Positions 17,676 to 26,343 of a stretch of DNA of 64,000 bases are shown here, in pieces. The notes beneath the pieces are model-generated. The model was not told the DNA's origin, did not search any database, and was given only the letters and a program-made list of their open reading frames with translations. How positions within the stretch are numbered: position 1 is the first letter of the stretch; every line of letters starts with the position of its first letter. This stretch comes from Paraburkholderia bannensis NBRC 103871. GTDB lineage: Bacteria > Pseudomonadota > Gammaproteobacteria > Burkholderiales > Burkholderiaceae. A program made the position numbers and the translations under genes. Where the stretch lies: positions 186,001-250,000 of the forward strand of contig NZ_BAYA01000013.1 of NCBI RefSeq assembly GCF_000685015.1, read 5' to 3'.

Positions 17676-19037
17676 TTAGCCGCCCTGCTTTTCGAAGCGC
17701 CTCAGCAATTCATTGCCGCGAGAGTTAGCGGAATCGAGCGCCTGCTGCGGCGTCTTGCTGCCCGTCCACACCTGCTCCAGTTCCTCGTCCACCACCGTGC
17801 GGATCTGCGGCATGTTGCCCAGACGCAGCCCCTTCGTGTACGGCAGCGGCGGCTTGTTGAGCATCTGCTTCGTGGCAGTATCGGCGCCCGGATGCGCGGC
17901 GTAGAAGCCCTGCTTGCGCGCGAGATCGTAGGCCGCGGTCGTCACCGGCAGATAGCCCGTATCCTCGTGCCATTTCGCGGCCACGGCGGGCGACGTCAGG
18001 TAGGCGAGAAACTTCGCGACGCCCTTATAAACTTCGGGATTCTTGCCCGCCAGCACCCACAGGCTCGCCCCGCCGATGATGGCGTTCTGCGGGGCGCCCT
18101 TCACGCTCGGGTCATAGGGCATCATGCCGGTGCCGAACTGGAATTTCGCATACTTCTGCACGTTGGCCAGCGCGCCGGACGAGCCCATCATGATCGCGCA
18201 ATCGCCGCTATAAAACTTGGCCGTGGCCTCGTCCTTGCGGCCGACATAAGTGAACGTGCCGTCCTTCGCCATCTTCTGCAAAAAGGCGATATGGGCGACC
18301 TGGAGCGGCTTGTTGATTTCGAGTTCGGCGTCCGCGCCATCGAAACCGTTATTGCGCGTCGCGATCGGCGCAGCGTGCCAGGCGCTGTAATTCTCAATCT
18401 GGATCCAGCCCTGCCAGCCGGTCGTGAAGCCGCAGTTCAGGCCTGCGGCCTTGAGCTTCGCGGCATCGGCGGCGACTTCGGGCCAGGTTTTGGGCGGCGC
18501 ATCGGGATTCAGGCCAGCTTTCCTGAACGCGTCGCGGTTGTAGTAGAGCAGCGGCGTCGAGCTATTGAAGGGCATCGAAACAAGGTGCCCCGTTTTCGCA
18601 TCGCCGTAATAACTGGCGACGGTCGGCACGAAGGCCTTTTCGTCGAACGGCACGCCTGCGTTCTTCATCACGTCGTAGACGGGCACGACGGCCTTCTTCG
18701 CCTGCATCATCGTGGCCGTGCCCACTTCGTAGACCTGAAGAATCGCGGGGGCGTCGCCGCTGCGATAAGCGGCAATGCCGGCCGCGAGCGTCTGGTCGTA
18801 AGTGCCCTTGAAAACCGGCACGATCTTGTAGTCGCTCTGCGACGCGTTGAACTGCTGGGCGATTTCGTTCACGCGTTCGCCCAGTTCCGACTCCATTGCG
18901 TGCCAGAACTGGATTTCGGTGGGCGCGGCATGCGCCGCCTGCACGCCGGATGCGAACAGCATCGCGGCGCCCAGTGCGCGCGCGGCGCCTCTTAGCGTAT
19001 GACGTGGTTTCGTGCGCAACTTCTCGTGCTTTCTCAT
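17676..19037 (-). CDS. ugpB: sn-Glycerol-3-phosphate ABC transporter substrate-binding protein
   Basis: 453-aa periplasmic binding protein. The signal peptide ends near VQAAHAAP (~39). The mature start TEIQFWHAMESELGERVNEIAQQFN is the UgpB signature. Further family stretches are MPFNSSTPLLYYNRDAFRKAG, FTTGWQGWIQIENYSAWH and TGYLPVTTAAYDL. It captures glycerol-3-phosphate or glycerophosphodiesters for the UgpAEC importer. No ugpA, ugpE or ugpC lies next to it; the flanking genes are unrelated, so the rest of the importer must be outside the window. AGAGAG precedes the ATG. Functionally it would complement the phospholipases and glp genes here. Confidence 0.92.
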   Translation of the reverse strand: MRKHEKLRTKPRHTLRGAARALGAAMLFASGVQAAHAAPTEIQFWHAMESELGERVNEIAQQFNASQSDYKIVPVFKGTYDQTLAAGIAAYRSGDAPAILQVYEVGTATMMQAKKAVVPVYDVMKNAGVPFDEKAFVPTVASYYGDAKTGHLVSMPFNSSTPLLYYNRDAFRKAGLNPDAPPKTWPEVAADAAKLKAAGLNCGFTTGWQGWIQIENYSAWHAAPIATRNNGFDGADAELEINKPLQVAHIAFLQKMAKDGTFTYVGRKDEATAKFYSGDCAIMMGSSGALANVQKYAKFQFGTGMMPYDPSVKGAPQNAIIGGASLWVLAGKNPEVYKGVAKFLAYLTSPAVAAKWHEDTGYLPVTTAAYDLARKQGFYAAHPGADTATKQMLNKPPLPYTKGLRLGNMPQIRTVVDEELEQVWTGSKTPQQALDSANSRGNELLRRFEKQGG

Positions 19038-19126
19038 CGGGCTCTCTTCCTGAACGGGGATGTCGATACGGGATGGCGAAACACAAAGCTGCGCAAGGTT
19101 AGCATAGCGATATGGCGCGAATGTGC

Positions 19127-20377
19127 TTATTGCACTGCTTCAGACTGGTGCTTGCGATGCTTGCCATGCCCGATGCGCTGCGCGCGATAAATGCCCGTGT
19201 GCCCGGAAAACAGATAAGCGCTCACGCAGCCGATTGCCGCCAGCGGGCCGATATCCGCGCCGAACAATTCGACGGCCATGAGCGTCGTGGCAATCGGCGT
19301 ATTGGCCGCGCCCGAAAACACGGCGACAAAGCCAATGCCCGCCATCAGTGCAAACGGCATATGCAGCAGCGGAGCGAGCGTATTGCCAAGCGTCGCGCCG
19401 ATATAAAAAAGCGGCGTGACTTCTCCACCCTTGAAGCCCGTGCCGAGCGATGCAATCGTGAAGACGAATTTGCCCAGGCTGTCCCACGGCTGCATCGGCA
19501 TCTGGAAAGCGCGCACGATATCGGGGATGCCCAGGCCGATGTAGTGGTACGCGTCCAGCGCCCACACCGCCGTCGCGACCACCATACCGCCGCACAGCGG
19601 GCGCAACGGCGCATACGCGATATGGCGCTTCACGAAAGCCCCCAGGCGATGCGTGCAGGTCGCGAACGCCATGCCGACCAGTCCGAACACAATCCCCGCA
19701 AGCGCCACGGCGATCACGCTGCCGAAGCCCACCGGCACGATCGGCCCAATCGCGTAGTGCACGTGATGAACGCCCCATGTGAGGCACACCTGGTCGGCGA
19801 CGATGCCCGCGACCACGCACGGAAAGATCGCGTCATAGCGCATGCGCCCGATCGCCAGCACCTCCAGCCCGAATACCGCACCCGCCAGCGGCGTGCCGAA
19901 CACGGACGCAAAGCCCGCACTCATCCCCGCCATCAGCAGCACGCGGCGGTCTTCGTGGCCAAGGCGAAATACGTGCGTCAGTTGATCCGCGAGCGCACCG
20001 CCCATCTGCACCGCCGTGCCTTCACGCCCCACCGACGCGCCGAACAGATGCGACACGATAGTGCCGCCCAGCACGAGCGGCGCCATGCGCAGCGGCACGA
20101 CTTTCTTCGGATCGTGGATTTCGTCGATGAGCAGGTTGTTGCCCGCATCGACGGGCTTGCCGAGCCGGTTATAGATCCAGCCGACCGCAAAACCTGCTAG
20201 CGGCAGCAGCCAGATCGCCCAGCGATGCGCTTCGCGCCACGAGGTCGCATCATCGAGTGCAAAGAGAAAAAAGGCCGACGCGCTGCCCGCAAGCGCAGCG
20301 ACGAGACTGGCAATAAGCAGCCACTTGCCGAAATACGGCAGCAGTTCGAGTTGTTCAATACGGCGGAATCGATCCAT
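19127..20377 (-). CDS. CLC-family anion transporter, probable fluoride/proton antiporter (CLC-F type)
   Basis: 416-aa membrane protein with the CLC fold. The GREG gating-glutamate motif is GASVGREGTAVQMGGALAD (~118-136), with Thr-Ala where chloride CLCs have Pro. The chloride-filter motif GSGIP is absent; the matching segment reads DAGNNLLIDEIHDP, as in the fluoride-specific CLC branch. A TGFKGGEVTPLFYIGATLGN segment (~305) is the conserved second anion-coordinating region. The fluoride riboswitch 84 bp upstream directly supports fluoride export as the role. The frame is open for 32 codons further upstream, but that would start inside the aptamer, so the MDRFRRIEQL start is used. Confidence 0.88.
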   Translation of the reverse strand: MDRFRRIEQLELLPYFGKWLLIASLVAALAGSASAFFLFALDDATSWREAHRWAIWLLPLAGFAVGWIYNRLGKPVDAGNNLLIDEIHDPKKVVPLRMAPLVLGGTIVSHLFGASVGREGTAVQMGGALADQLTHVFRLGHEDRRVLLMAGMSAGFASVFGTPLAGAVFGLEVLAIGRMRYDAIFPCVVAGIVADQVCLTWGVHHVHYAIGPIVPVGFGSVIAVALAGIVFGLVGMAFATCTHRLGAFVKRHIAYAPLRPLCGGMVVATAVWALDAYHYIGLGIPDIVRAFQMPMQPWDSLGKFVFTIASLGTGFKGGEVTPLFYIGATLGNTLAPLLHMPFALMAGIGFVAVFSGAANTPIATTLMAVELFGADIGPLAAIGCVSAYLFSGHTGIYRAQRIGHGKHRKHQSEAVQ

Positions 20378-20460
20378 TGGTCTTGTGCCTGAAAAACTAC
20401 GGGCTGACCAGGGTGCGGGAGGTAGAGACGAGCGCCCACAGCTCCGACAATGGTCAGTAA

Positions 20461-20520
20461 CTGTAGGCGTCATTAACCGCAGAACGAACGTGCGGTGGTT
20501 AAAGGAGGAACGCCATCTCC
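20461..20520 (-). ncRNA. Fluoride riboswitch (crcB motif)
   Basis: Read on the minus strand from 20520 to 20461 this matches the fluoride aptamer by base pairing, not just by motif. Stem GGAG/CTCC encloses ATGGCGTTC. A second stem ACCGCA/TGCGGT follows the conserved TTAA-C linker. The pseudoknot GGCGT/ACGCC closes with the conserved TAATGACGCCTACAG end. A TATAGT -10-like element lies ~10 nt upstream (20530-20535). Downstream, CTGACCA (20451-20457) can pair with TGGTCAG (20404-20410), a possible expression platform before the CLC start. Confidence 0.95.
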
Positions 20521-20584
20521 GAGGGCGTGACTATACACTAAAACGCCGCAGGCCCTGTAGCCCTCCAAAAAAGCCCGGCGCGCC

Positions 20585-21697
20585 TTATAGCTGATCCTGC
20601 ACGCGCACGACGCGCGTCGCGTGCGTGAGCGGATCGCGCCAGACGAGTGTGGTGCGATCCACCTCGGCGCGATCGTGCTGCACGCCGCCGTGAATCAGGA
20701 AATAGCTGGTATTCACGTCGTAAAGCGATGAATCGAGCGTCACGCCTTCTACGCCCGCCGCTTCGAGCGCCAGCGACACGTCGCTCATATTACGGAAAAA
20801 CACGGTCTGGCGGCGCGCCACGAATGCCTGCGCCTTCGCCAGCGTCATCTCTGGCACGATCGCGCTGAGCACCTCGGCGCTTGCCGTGTTCATGTTCACC
20901 GGCGTGGCGTTCGGCAAGACGGTAATGAACGGGCGCAATCGCGCAACGGCAGCCGGCGTGAAGCCAGGGATGTCGAGCAGCGCATCGGTATCGGTCATCA
21001 GCAGCGACGCCGCCTTGCTGTCCGCATCCGCGCCATCGTCGAGACCTGGGTTGTCGGTGAAGGTCGCGCCGTCTTCCTGGGGCTGCGCCGATGTACTCGA
21101 TGTGCTGGTTTCGCTCGACGTGCCCGCGTTTTCGAAGCGCGTAGCGGAATGCGACAGCCCCGCGCGCACGTACAGCGCCGTCTTGCTCGCCAGTTGCCCA
21201 TCGACGCCCAAGAGTTGCAGCAAGCGCTGAAACGCCTGCAATTGCGTGACGTTCACCTCCAGCACGCCAGGCGAGGGGTTCGACACGAGACTGCGCAGGT
21301 TGAAGCGCGACTGGGCGTCCTCGACCGTGCCGGTCAGCCATGTCGATCCCACCTGTGCACCATCGTCATCCATGTTGCCGATGAAATGACTCAAGCGCGT
21401 GCGCGCAACCGGCGTGCTCCACAGCCCGCCCAGATACGTGACGGACGGCAGCGTATCGGCCTCGGCGTGCAGCACGAGCCGTGTCCAGTCGAGCGCGCCG
21501 CGCGCGACCCATTGCGCCTGGCCGAGCAAACGCTGGTTCTCGATGCGCCTGACCTGCACCTGCTCGCGCCAGAGAATGCCCGACACCAGAATGGCCGCCA
21601 GCGCCATCACCAGCAGCGCGGTGATGATCGCCGCGCCGCGCTCACGGCGCGCTGCGTATCGTGTGTTTAGGGTGTTCCGCCTGCTTCGCGCGCCCAT
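20585..21697 (-). CDS. gspK: Type II secretion minor pseudopilin GspK
   Basis: 370 aa. The N-terminal prepilin-like segment RRERGAAIITALLVMALAAILVS has the G-A cleavage position and the hydrophobic helix of GspK, with no Glu5 as usual for this subunit. Conserved GspK stretches are TGTVEDAQSRFNLRSLV (~100), DIPGFTPAAVARLRPFITVLP (~255) and VNMNTASAEVLSAIVPEM (~275). A Ser/Thr-rich linker lies at ~190-205. GspK caps the pseudopilus with GspI and GspJ. The start is 3 nt after the gspJ stop, so the genes are co-translated. The frame extends far upstream within gspJ, but only this start gives a prepilin leader. Confidence 0.92.
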   Translation of the reverse strand: MGARSRRNTLNTRYAARRERGAAIITALLVMALAAILVSGILWREQVQVRRIENQRLLGQAQWVARGALDWTRLVLHAEADTLPSVTYLGGLWSTPVARTRLSHFIGNMDDDGAQVGSTWLTGTVEDAQSRFNLRSLVSNPSPGVLEVNVTQLQAFQRLLQLLGVDGQLASKTALYVRAGLSHSATRFENAGTSSETSTSSTSAQPQEDGATFTDNPGLDDGADADSKAASLLMTDTDALLDIPGFTPAAVARLRPFITVLPNATPVNMNTASAEVLSAIVPEMTLAKAQAFVARRQTVFFRNMSDVSLALEAAGVEGVTLDSSLYDVNTSYFLIHGGVQHDRAEVDRTTLVWRDPLTHATRVVRVQDQL

Positions 21698-21699
21698 CG

Positions 21700-22392
21700 T
21701 CACTCTCCCACCAGGAATGCGCGGCTGACCGGCCGCTTGAGCGACGACGCGCTGATGCTCACCTGCACGCCCGTGACCGCGCGCGGCAGCGGCATAGTGG
21801 CGAGTTGCGGAATCGTCAGGTTGTTGTCGTTGGTCGCAATGGCGCTGCGCACGTCGTCCATGTGCGTCGTCCAGCCGGTCTTCGGCACGTACATGCGCAC
21901 CTGGATCGCGCCCACGCCATTCATGAGCGGCACCGAACTCCACGTGACGTCCTCGCCTTTGCGCATGACGCGGCGAAGCTGGTTGAAGTTGCCGATCGGC
22001 GGCGACGCATAGCGGATCACGAGCCCTTCGGCGACGTGATAACGCACCACTTCAAGACGCGGCGCCATGCCCGCTGCCGCCGGATAGGTGCGCACGATCT
22101 GCAGGCCCGACGCGTCGGCGGCGACGGCGCTGCCGCCGGTTTCGTCGTCGGAAACCGCGAGGCGCGCGTCAATGCGCATCTGGTCGAACAGCTGCGCGAA
22201 AACACGCTCGTCGGCCATCGAGCGCGAGATCGCGTCGCGGCCTCGCGCAATGGCGTCCAGACCGCGCCACGCCAGCACCGCGACGACCGCAAGGATCGCC
22301 ACCGCCACCAGCAATTCGAGCAGCGTGAAGCCGCTTTCCTGTGCATACGCACGCGTGAGCGTACGGCGCTTATAACGAACGGCTGGTTTCAT
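21700..22392 (-). CDS. gspJ: Type II secretion minor pseudopilin GspJ
   Basis: 230 aa. The prepilin peptidase site is in AQESGFTLLELLVAVAILAV, with Gly before Phe and the required Glu at +5, at residues ~19-32; the leader is long (~21 aa) and basic. The body carries GspJ-type features: RDAISRSMADERVF and the segment LEVVRYHVAEGLVIRY. The start overlaps gspI by 23 bp, indicating translational coupling. It should form the pseudopilus tip with GspI and GspK and be processed by a prepilin peptidase encoded elsewhere. Confidence 0.92.
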   Translation of the reverse strand: MKPAVRYKRRTLTRAYAQESGFTLLELLVAVAILAVVAVLAWRGLDAIARGRDAISRSMADERVFAQLFDQMRIDARLAVSDDETGGSAVAADASGLQIVRTYPAAAGMAPRLEVVRYHVAEGLVIRYASPPIGNFNQLRRVMRKGEDVTWSSVPLMNGVGAIQVRMYVPKTGWTTHMDDVRSAIATNDNNLTIPQLATMPLPRAVTGVQVSISASSLKRPVSRAFLVGE

Positions 22393-22765
22393 CGTCGAAC
22401 ATCGTCATGAGTTGCGCCAGGTTGCCTTTATGTCCCGGCGCGGTGACGGAGATCTGCACGCGCCTGAACAACGGGTTCGGCGTAGTGCTCACGCTTTGCG
22501 TGCACATCAGGACGAGGTTGCCCTCCGAGCAGTCGAACTGCGTCACCCCCAGCGACGGCCACGCATGCGCGAGGCGCAGCTCCGCCAGTACGTTGTCGGC
22601 GCTCCAGCCCGCCAGCAAGCGCCGGTGCAAGTCGGCCTCGCTGGACGCCAGGTTGCCGACCGCCCGCATCGAAGCCGCCAGCGCCACGGCAATGATGGCG
22701 AGCGCCACAAGCACTTCGATCATCGTGAAGCCGCGTGACTTGCGCTTATTGCTCGTAGCCGTCAT
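22370..22765 (-). CDS. gspI: Type II secretion minor pseudopilin GspI
   Basis: 131 aa with prepilin leader MTATSNKRKSRG followed by FTMIEVLVALAIIAVALAA (Glu at +5). The C-terminal half (ADNVLAELRLAHAWPSLG, NPLFRRVQISVTAPG) matches the conserved GspI body in which WxxxNxxAE(L/M)R is diagnostic (here WSADNVLAELR). The start lies within the 3' end of the di-heme peroxidase gene (20-bp overlap), tying the secretion genes to that enzyme in one transcript. Confidence 0.93.
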   Translation of the reverse strand: MTATSNKRKSRGFTMIEVLVALAIIAVALAASMRAVGNLASSEADLHRRLLAGWSADNVLAELRLAHAWPSLGVTQFDCSEGNLVLMCTQSVSTTPNPLFRRVQISVTAPGHKGNLAQLMTMFDDETSRSL

Positions 22766-24179
22766 TCAACGTCTTCAGGAAGGCGATGATGTCGTCGATG
22801 TCCTGCTCCGACATTGCAGGTTTGTCGCCGAACTTGCGGTCGAACGGAGCATCGGCCACGTCGATATTCGCTGCGTACTTCGCGGGAATATCGTTGTACT
22901 TCTGCGGCCTGCCGCTCGCGTCATGCGGATAGATCTTGTCCGGAGCGGTTTCGCGCAGGTTGTAGAAGTCCATCACGTGCTTGAGGTCGTGATAGACGCC
23001 GTTGTGGAAAAACACCTGGCGGGTCGCGGAATTGCGCAGCGTCGGCGTGAGGAACATGCCGCAGTATTGCGTCTGGCTCGCGAGATCCTGGCGATACGGG
23101 CCGCAAATTCCCATGTCGAAGAACTTCGGATCCTTGTTTTGCGCCAGTTCCGCATTGCGCGGCACGCCCAGCGCTTCATATTGCGTGTCGGTGAAGAGCG
23201 GCGGCAGGCCGTCGCGGCCCGGCTGGCTCAAGTGGCAGCCCGCGCAGTTCGCCTTGTCCTGGTCATTGAAAAGACGCAGCCCGCGCAGTTCCGCCTGACT
23301 CAAGCGCGCCTTGCCCTCCAGCCAGTAGTCGTACTTGCTGTTGAACTCGTGGAACGATGCGTCTTCGATCTGGTAGCGGCTGACGGCGGACATCGCCTCG
23401 TCGACCAGCATCGACGACCCGGACGACACCGCGGGCCCGAACAGCTTCCTGAGCTTCGCGAGATACCCGCCGCGTTCGAGCTTGCGCGCGACTTCGGCTT
23501 CGCTCGTATTGGCCATTTCCACTGGATTGAACAGCGGCCCCATCGCTTGCGCCTGCAACGTGTCGGCGCGGCCATCCCAGAACAGGCCGCCTTGCGGCAC
23601 CATCGCGGGCGCGGCGGGCGCGACGCCTGCATTCTTCTGCGCGCGCGTCACGCCTTGCGCCTGTTGCGCGGTCGTGGTGAGACTCACCGGCGCGACGTCC
23701 ATGTCGGGCGCATCGGGGCCGATGCTGAAATTGGCCTGCCGATAAAGATACGCCAGCGAAGGCGGCGGACGGTAGCCGTGCTGCGTCATATCTGCACCGC
23801 CCAGTTGCACCGAAAGCGCGTTCGGCGGCCCATACGAATGCTGTGGGCTATGGCACGAGGCGCAGGACTGCGTGCCGGAAGCGGACAACGATTGATCGTA
23901 GAAAATCTGCTTGCCGATCTGCGCGAGCACGCTCAACGGCGCATTTTGCGGCTTCATCAGGTGAACCGGATGCGGATTCACCCCAAAGCGGTCTTCAAGC
24001 ATGCCGCCGATGGCCTCCGGCATACGCTCGGGATGATTGAAGGCATAGGCGCCGCACGCCGCCAGGATCAGCAGGCCGGCAAGCGCAGCCCACAGCACGA
24101 AGCGATACCGCGCCCGCCCGGTGGAAGGCTTGTTGCCTCCCGTGGTTGCGTGCGCAACGACATTCAAACGAGAATTCAT
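22746..24179 (-). CDS. Di-heme cytochrome c peroxidase family protein (CcpA/MauG-like)
   Basis: 477 aa with an N-terminal membrane anchor or signal (RFVLWAALAGLLILAACGAYAF, residues ~26-47) whose AAC-G could also be a lipobox. Two c-type heme sites are seen: CASCHSPQHS (~110) and CAGCHLSQPG (~315). Between them lie the family stretches GGLFWDGRADTLQAQA and GPLFNPVEM, and after the second RNSATRQVFFHNGVYHDLKHV. Such proteins reduce peroxide or oxidise protein side chains in the periplasm. Its 3' end overlaps gspI and it follows the phospholipase-like lipoprotein gene, an unusual neighbourhood for a peroxidase; it may modify or protect an exported protein, which is inference. Confidence 0.88.
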   Translation of the reverse strand: MNSRLNVVAHATTGGNKPSTGRARYRFVLWAALAGLLILAACGAYAFNHPERMPEAIGGMLEDRFGVNPHPVHLMKPQNAPLSVLAQIGKQIFYDQSLSASGTQSCASCHSPQHSYGPPNALSVQLGGADMTQHGYRPPPSLAYLYRQANFSIGPDAPDMDVAPVSLTTTAQQAQGVTRAQKNAGVAPAAPAMVPQGGLFWDGRADTLQAQAMGPLFNPVEMANTSEAEVARKLERGGYLAKLRKLFGPAVSSGSSMLVDEAMSAVSRYQIEDASFHEFNSKYDYWLEGKARLSQAELRGLRLFNDQDKANCAGCHLSQPGRDGLPPLFTDTQYEALGVPRNAELAQNKDPKFFDMGICGPYRQDLASQTQYCGMFLTPTLRNSATRQVFFHNGVYHDLKHVMDFYNLRETAPDKIYPHDASGRPQKYNDIPAKYAANIDVADAPFDRKFGDKPAMSEQDIDDIIAFLKTLNDGYEQ

Positions 24180-24221
24180 GATGACGACAACGAGAAGTTA
24201 ACGCGCTACACAACGGCAAAT

Positions 24222-24297
24222 CGAGCCAGCGCATCACGCTGGCTCGTCAGTACGGTCACGAACCGGATAAGCCCCGCCTGCGCGCATGACGCAGGCG
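24222..24297. terminator. Two adjacent hairpins between the phospholipase-like and peroxidase genes
   Basis: CGAGCCAGC-N7-GCTGGCTCG (24222-24246) and CGCCTGCG-N7-CGCAGGCG (24275-24297). Neither has a clear T-tract, so they may act as partial terminators or mRNA-stability elements between two genes of the same strand. Confidence 0.55.
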
Positions 24298-24312
24298 AGG
24301 AACACAGCGCCG

Positions 24313-26040
24313 CTAGTTGGTGACCGATATGGCAGGCGCCGATGACAGTTTGGTGCCGAGGCTCGAATCCAGGTACAGCACGGAGTTGTTGCCGCTGCCG
24401 CTGAAATTGAACATGCCCAGGATGCTGCCCGCCGATGCGTCGAACGATCCGCTGCCGATGCGCGTGCCGCCCAGCCAGTTGTCCTCGATGAACCGCGTGA
24501 TCGAGGCCTGCGTGATGGCCGTGCTGTCCACGTAATTGCTCCGCGCCCACGGCGAGATCACGATGAACGGCGTACGCGTACCCGGGCCGCAGCGGCCATT
24601 GACCGGCGAGCCCGTGACGCCGAGCGGCGCGGTGCCCGTGCCGCAGGTGCTCGTGCCGTTCAGGTAGTCGTTGGTCGAGTACGACGCGCTGGTCGGCGTG
24701 ATGTACTGGTGGTCGTACCAGCCGTCCGAATCGTCATAGGCGATGATGACCGCGGTGTTCTTCCAGTCCGGCTGTTCTTCCAGGAAATTGACGACGTTGG
24801 TCACGAACGACTGCTCGTCCAGCGGATCCGAATTGCCCGGGTGCGCATCCTGGACGGCAGGCGCCTTCAGGAAGCTCACGGACGGGAAATTGCCCGCCTT
24901 CACCGCGGTATAGAAGTCGTTGACGTCGTACTGGTGATGAACCGGCGTGGACGTGCTGTCCTTCGGCTCGGTGTAGCCGATGTCGGCCGTCGAGGTCGGG
25001 CGCGTATGCGCCGGGTTCGACGTCGTCGTGTAGTACTGGAACCATGCATGGTGCGGCACATAGTCTACGACCGTCGAGTTCAGCACCGACGAATACGTGC
25101 TGCGGGTGCAGCCCGTCGTGCCGTTGGCGTTGGTCGTCGACAAATTGAAGCCGCCCATGAAGCCGCCCCACGTAATGCCCGCCGAATTCAGCAGGTCGCC
25201 GATGTTCTTGTTCGACGAGCTCATCGCGGCCGTGACCGTGGTGCTGCTGTCGTTCGAGATCGTGCAGGCGTCGTTGGTCGGGTCGAGGTCGCCAATCAGC
25301 GAGAAACCGTCTGCGCCGTCCGCGATCGCCTGCGTGCTCAGCGACGTGCCGCCGGAGATGGTCGTGCTGTTGGTGCTGGTGCCAGTCGTGAGCGTCACGC
25401 CGTTGGTCTGCCCCGAGATCACTTCGAGCGCGCCCGGCGTCGACGGCCCGAACGTCCCCGTATAGGCGTTGTCGTTCATCGCGAAGTGCTGCGCGTAGTT
25501 CCACATCGCCGTGACGGTGTTGCCGTCGAAGTAACCCATCACCATGCCCTTCGTGTCGAACACGCCCGAGCCGGTGGTGGTGGCCTTGCCCGTGTAGTAG
25601 GCAAACTCGTCCATCGCGCCATTGTCTTCAGCCTCCTGCTCGGGGCTGTAGTTATGGTTCTGCGAAGCGGTGTTGGCCTGGGCGCGGTCGATCCGGAACG
25701 GCTGGAGATACGCCGCCGTAATGCCCGAGATGGTGAGATTGGTGGCGTTATAGGAATTCGGGTTGTCGGTGAGCAGCGTGGTCGTCAGGCCGTTGACGGT
25801 CGGCGTGCCGGAGGCTGCGGTGAATGCGGGCTCGCCGGACGGGTTGTCCGCATTCGGATAGGTGCCGAAATAATGATCGAACGACTCGTTCTCGCCGTAG
25901 ATCACCACAAGGTGCTTGATCGGCGTGGCGGTGGTCAGCGCGTCCTGCGCGCTCACCGTGCTTGTCGTGTTGCTGCCGCAAGCGGCCAGCCAATTTGCAG
26001 TGGCAGCCAACGCTATGGCTGTCCAGACGGTACGACGCAT
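24313..26040 (-). CDS. Lipoprotein phospholipase C/acid phosphatase-like phosphoesterase
   Basis: 575 aa. Lipoprotein signal with lipobox WLAAC-GS (Cys ~21). The superfamily signature HLVVIYGENESFDHYFGTYP is at ~45-64. Catalytic or metal stretches follow: AFTGTFGPSTPG-type segment (AYTGTFGPSTPGALEVISG), AIIAYDDSDGWYDHQY (read VIIAYDDSDGWYDH) and GRCGPGTRTPFIVISPWARSNYVD. It belongs with bacterial phospholipase C and AcpA-like acid phosphatases, but lacks the C-terminal DUF756 repeats of PlcN. The middle is unusually rich in Thr, Ser and Asn, with codon use looser than its neighbours. Being first in a run with GspI, J and K, it is a natural candidate substrate of that secretion machinery. AAGGGG precedes GTG-ATG; ATG is used. 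Confidence 0.88.
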   Translation of the reverse strand: MRRTVWTAIALAATANWLAACGSNTTSTVSAQDALTTATPIKHLVVIYGENESFDHYFGTYPNADNPSGEPAFTAASGTPTVNGLTTTLLTDNPNSYNATNLTISGITAAYLQPFRIDRAQANTASQNHNYSPEQEAEDNGAMDEFAYYTGKATTTGSGVFDTKGMVMGYFDGNTVTAMWNYAQHFAMNDNAYTGTFGPSTPGALEVISGQTNGVTLTTGTSTNSTTISGGTSLSTQAIADGADGFSLIGDLDPTNDACTISNDSSTTVTAAMSSSNKNIGDLLNSAGITWGGFMGGFNLSTTNANGTTGCTRSTYSSVLNSTVVDYVPHHAWFQYYTTTSNPAHTRPTSTADIGYTEPKDSTSTPVHHQYDVNDFYTAVKAGNFPSVSFLKAPAVQDAHPGNSDPLDEQSFVTNVVNFLEEQPDWKNTAVIIAYDDSDGWYDHQYITPTSASYSTNDYLNGTSTCGTGTAPLGVTGSPVNGRCGPGTRTPFIVISPWARSNYVDSTAITQASITRFIEDNWLGGTRIGSGSFDASAGSILGMFNFSGSGNNSVLYLDSSLGTKLSSAPAISVTN

Positions 26041-26343
26041 CACAATCCCCTTCTTATTGACGTAGATGTTTTTGTGTTGCCATTGCATTGCTTTTCTCAG
26101 GCGACGGAATCATGCAATTGCAATGTGACGTCGTAACGTAGGGTGCATTTCATCACCTTTCCTGCTTTATTTCCGAATCTTTCCTGCACCTCTTTTAATA
26201 ATTCGTATATCGAATCAATAATCCGGGACTCACAGCTTGAAGAATTTGCGCAATACTTCGAAGCCGTTTTATCTCCAAGCGTGTGCGCCACGATGGCATG
26301 AAGGCGCAACGCCCGCTTCGGCCGGTAGCCGATGGAGCGAATC
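26041..26343. other. Divergent intergenic region, lower GC
   Basis: About 300 bp between the phosphoesterase lipoprotein (minus) and the proline-rich small protein (plus). It has noticeably lower GC (around 45-50%) than its surroundings and should hold both promoters. A frame crossing it on the minus strand is an antisense shadow of the proline-rich gene. No regulatory motif was recognised. Confidence 0.5.

Noticed and set aside
20378..20473. 32-codon N-terminal extension of the CLC gene
   Set aside because: Would start inside the fluoride aptamer and lacks conservation with CLC N-termini; kept only as a low-interest observation.
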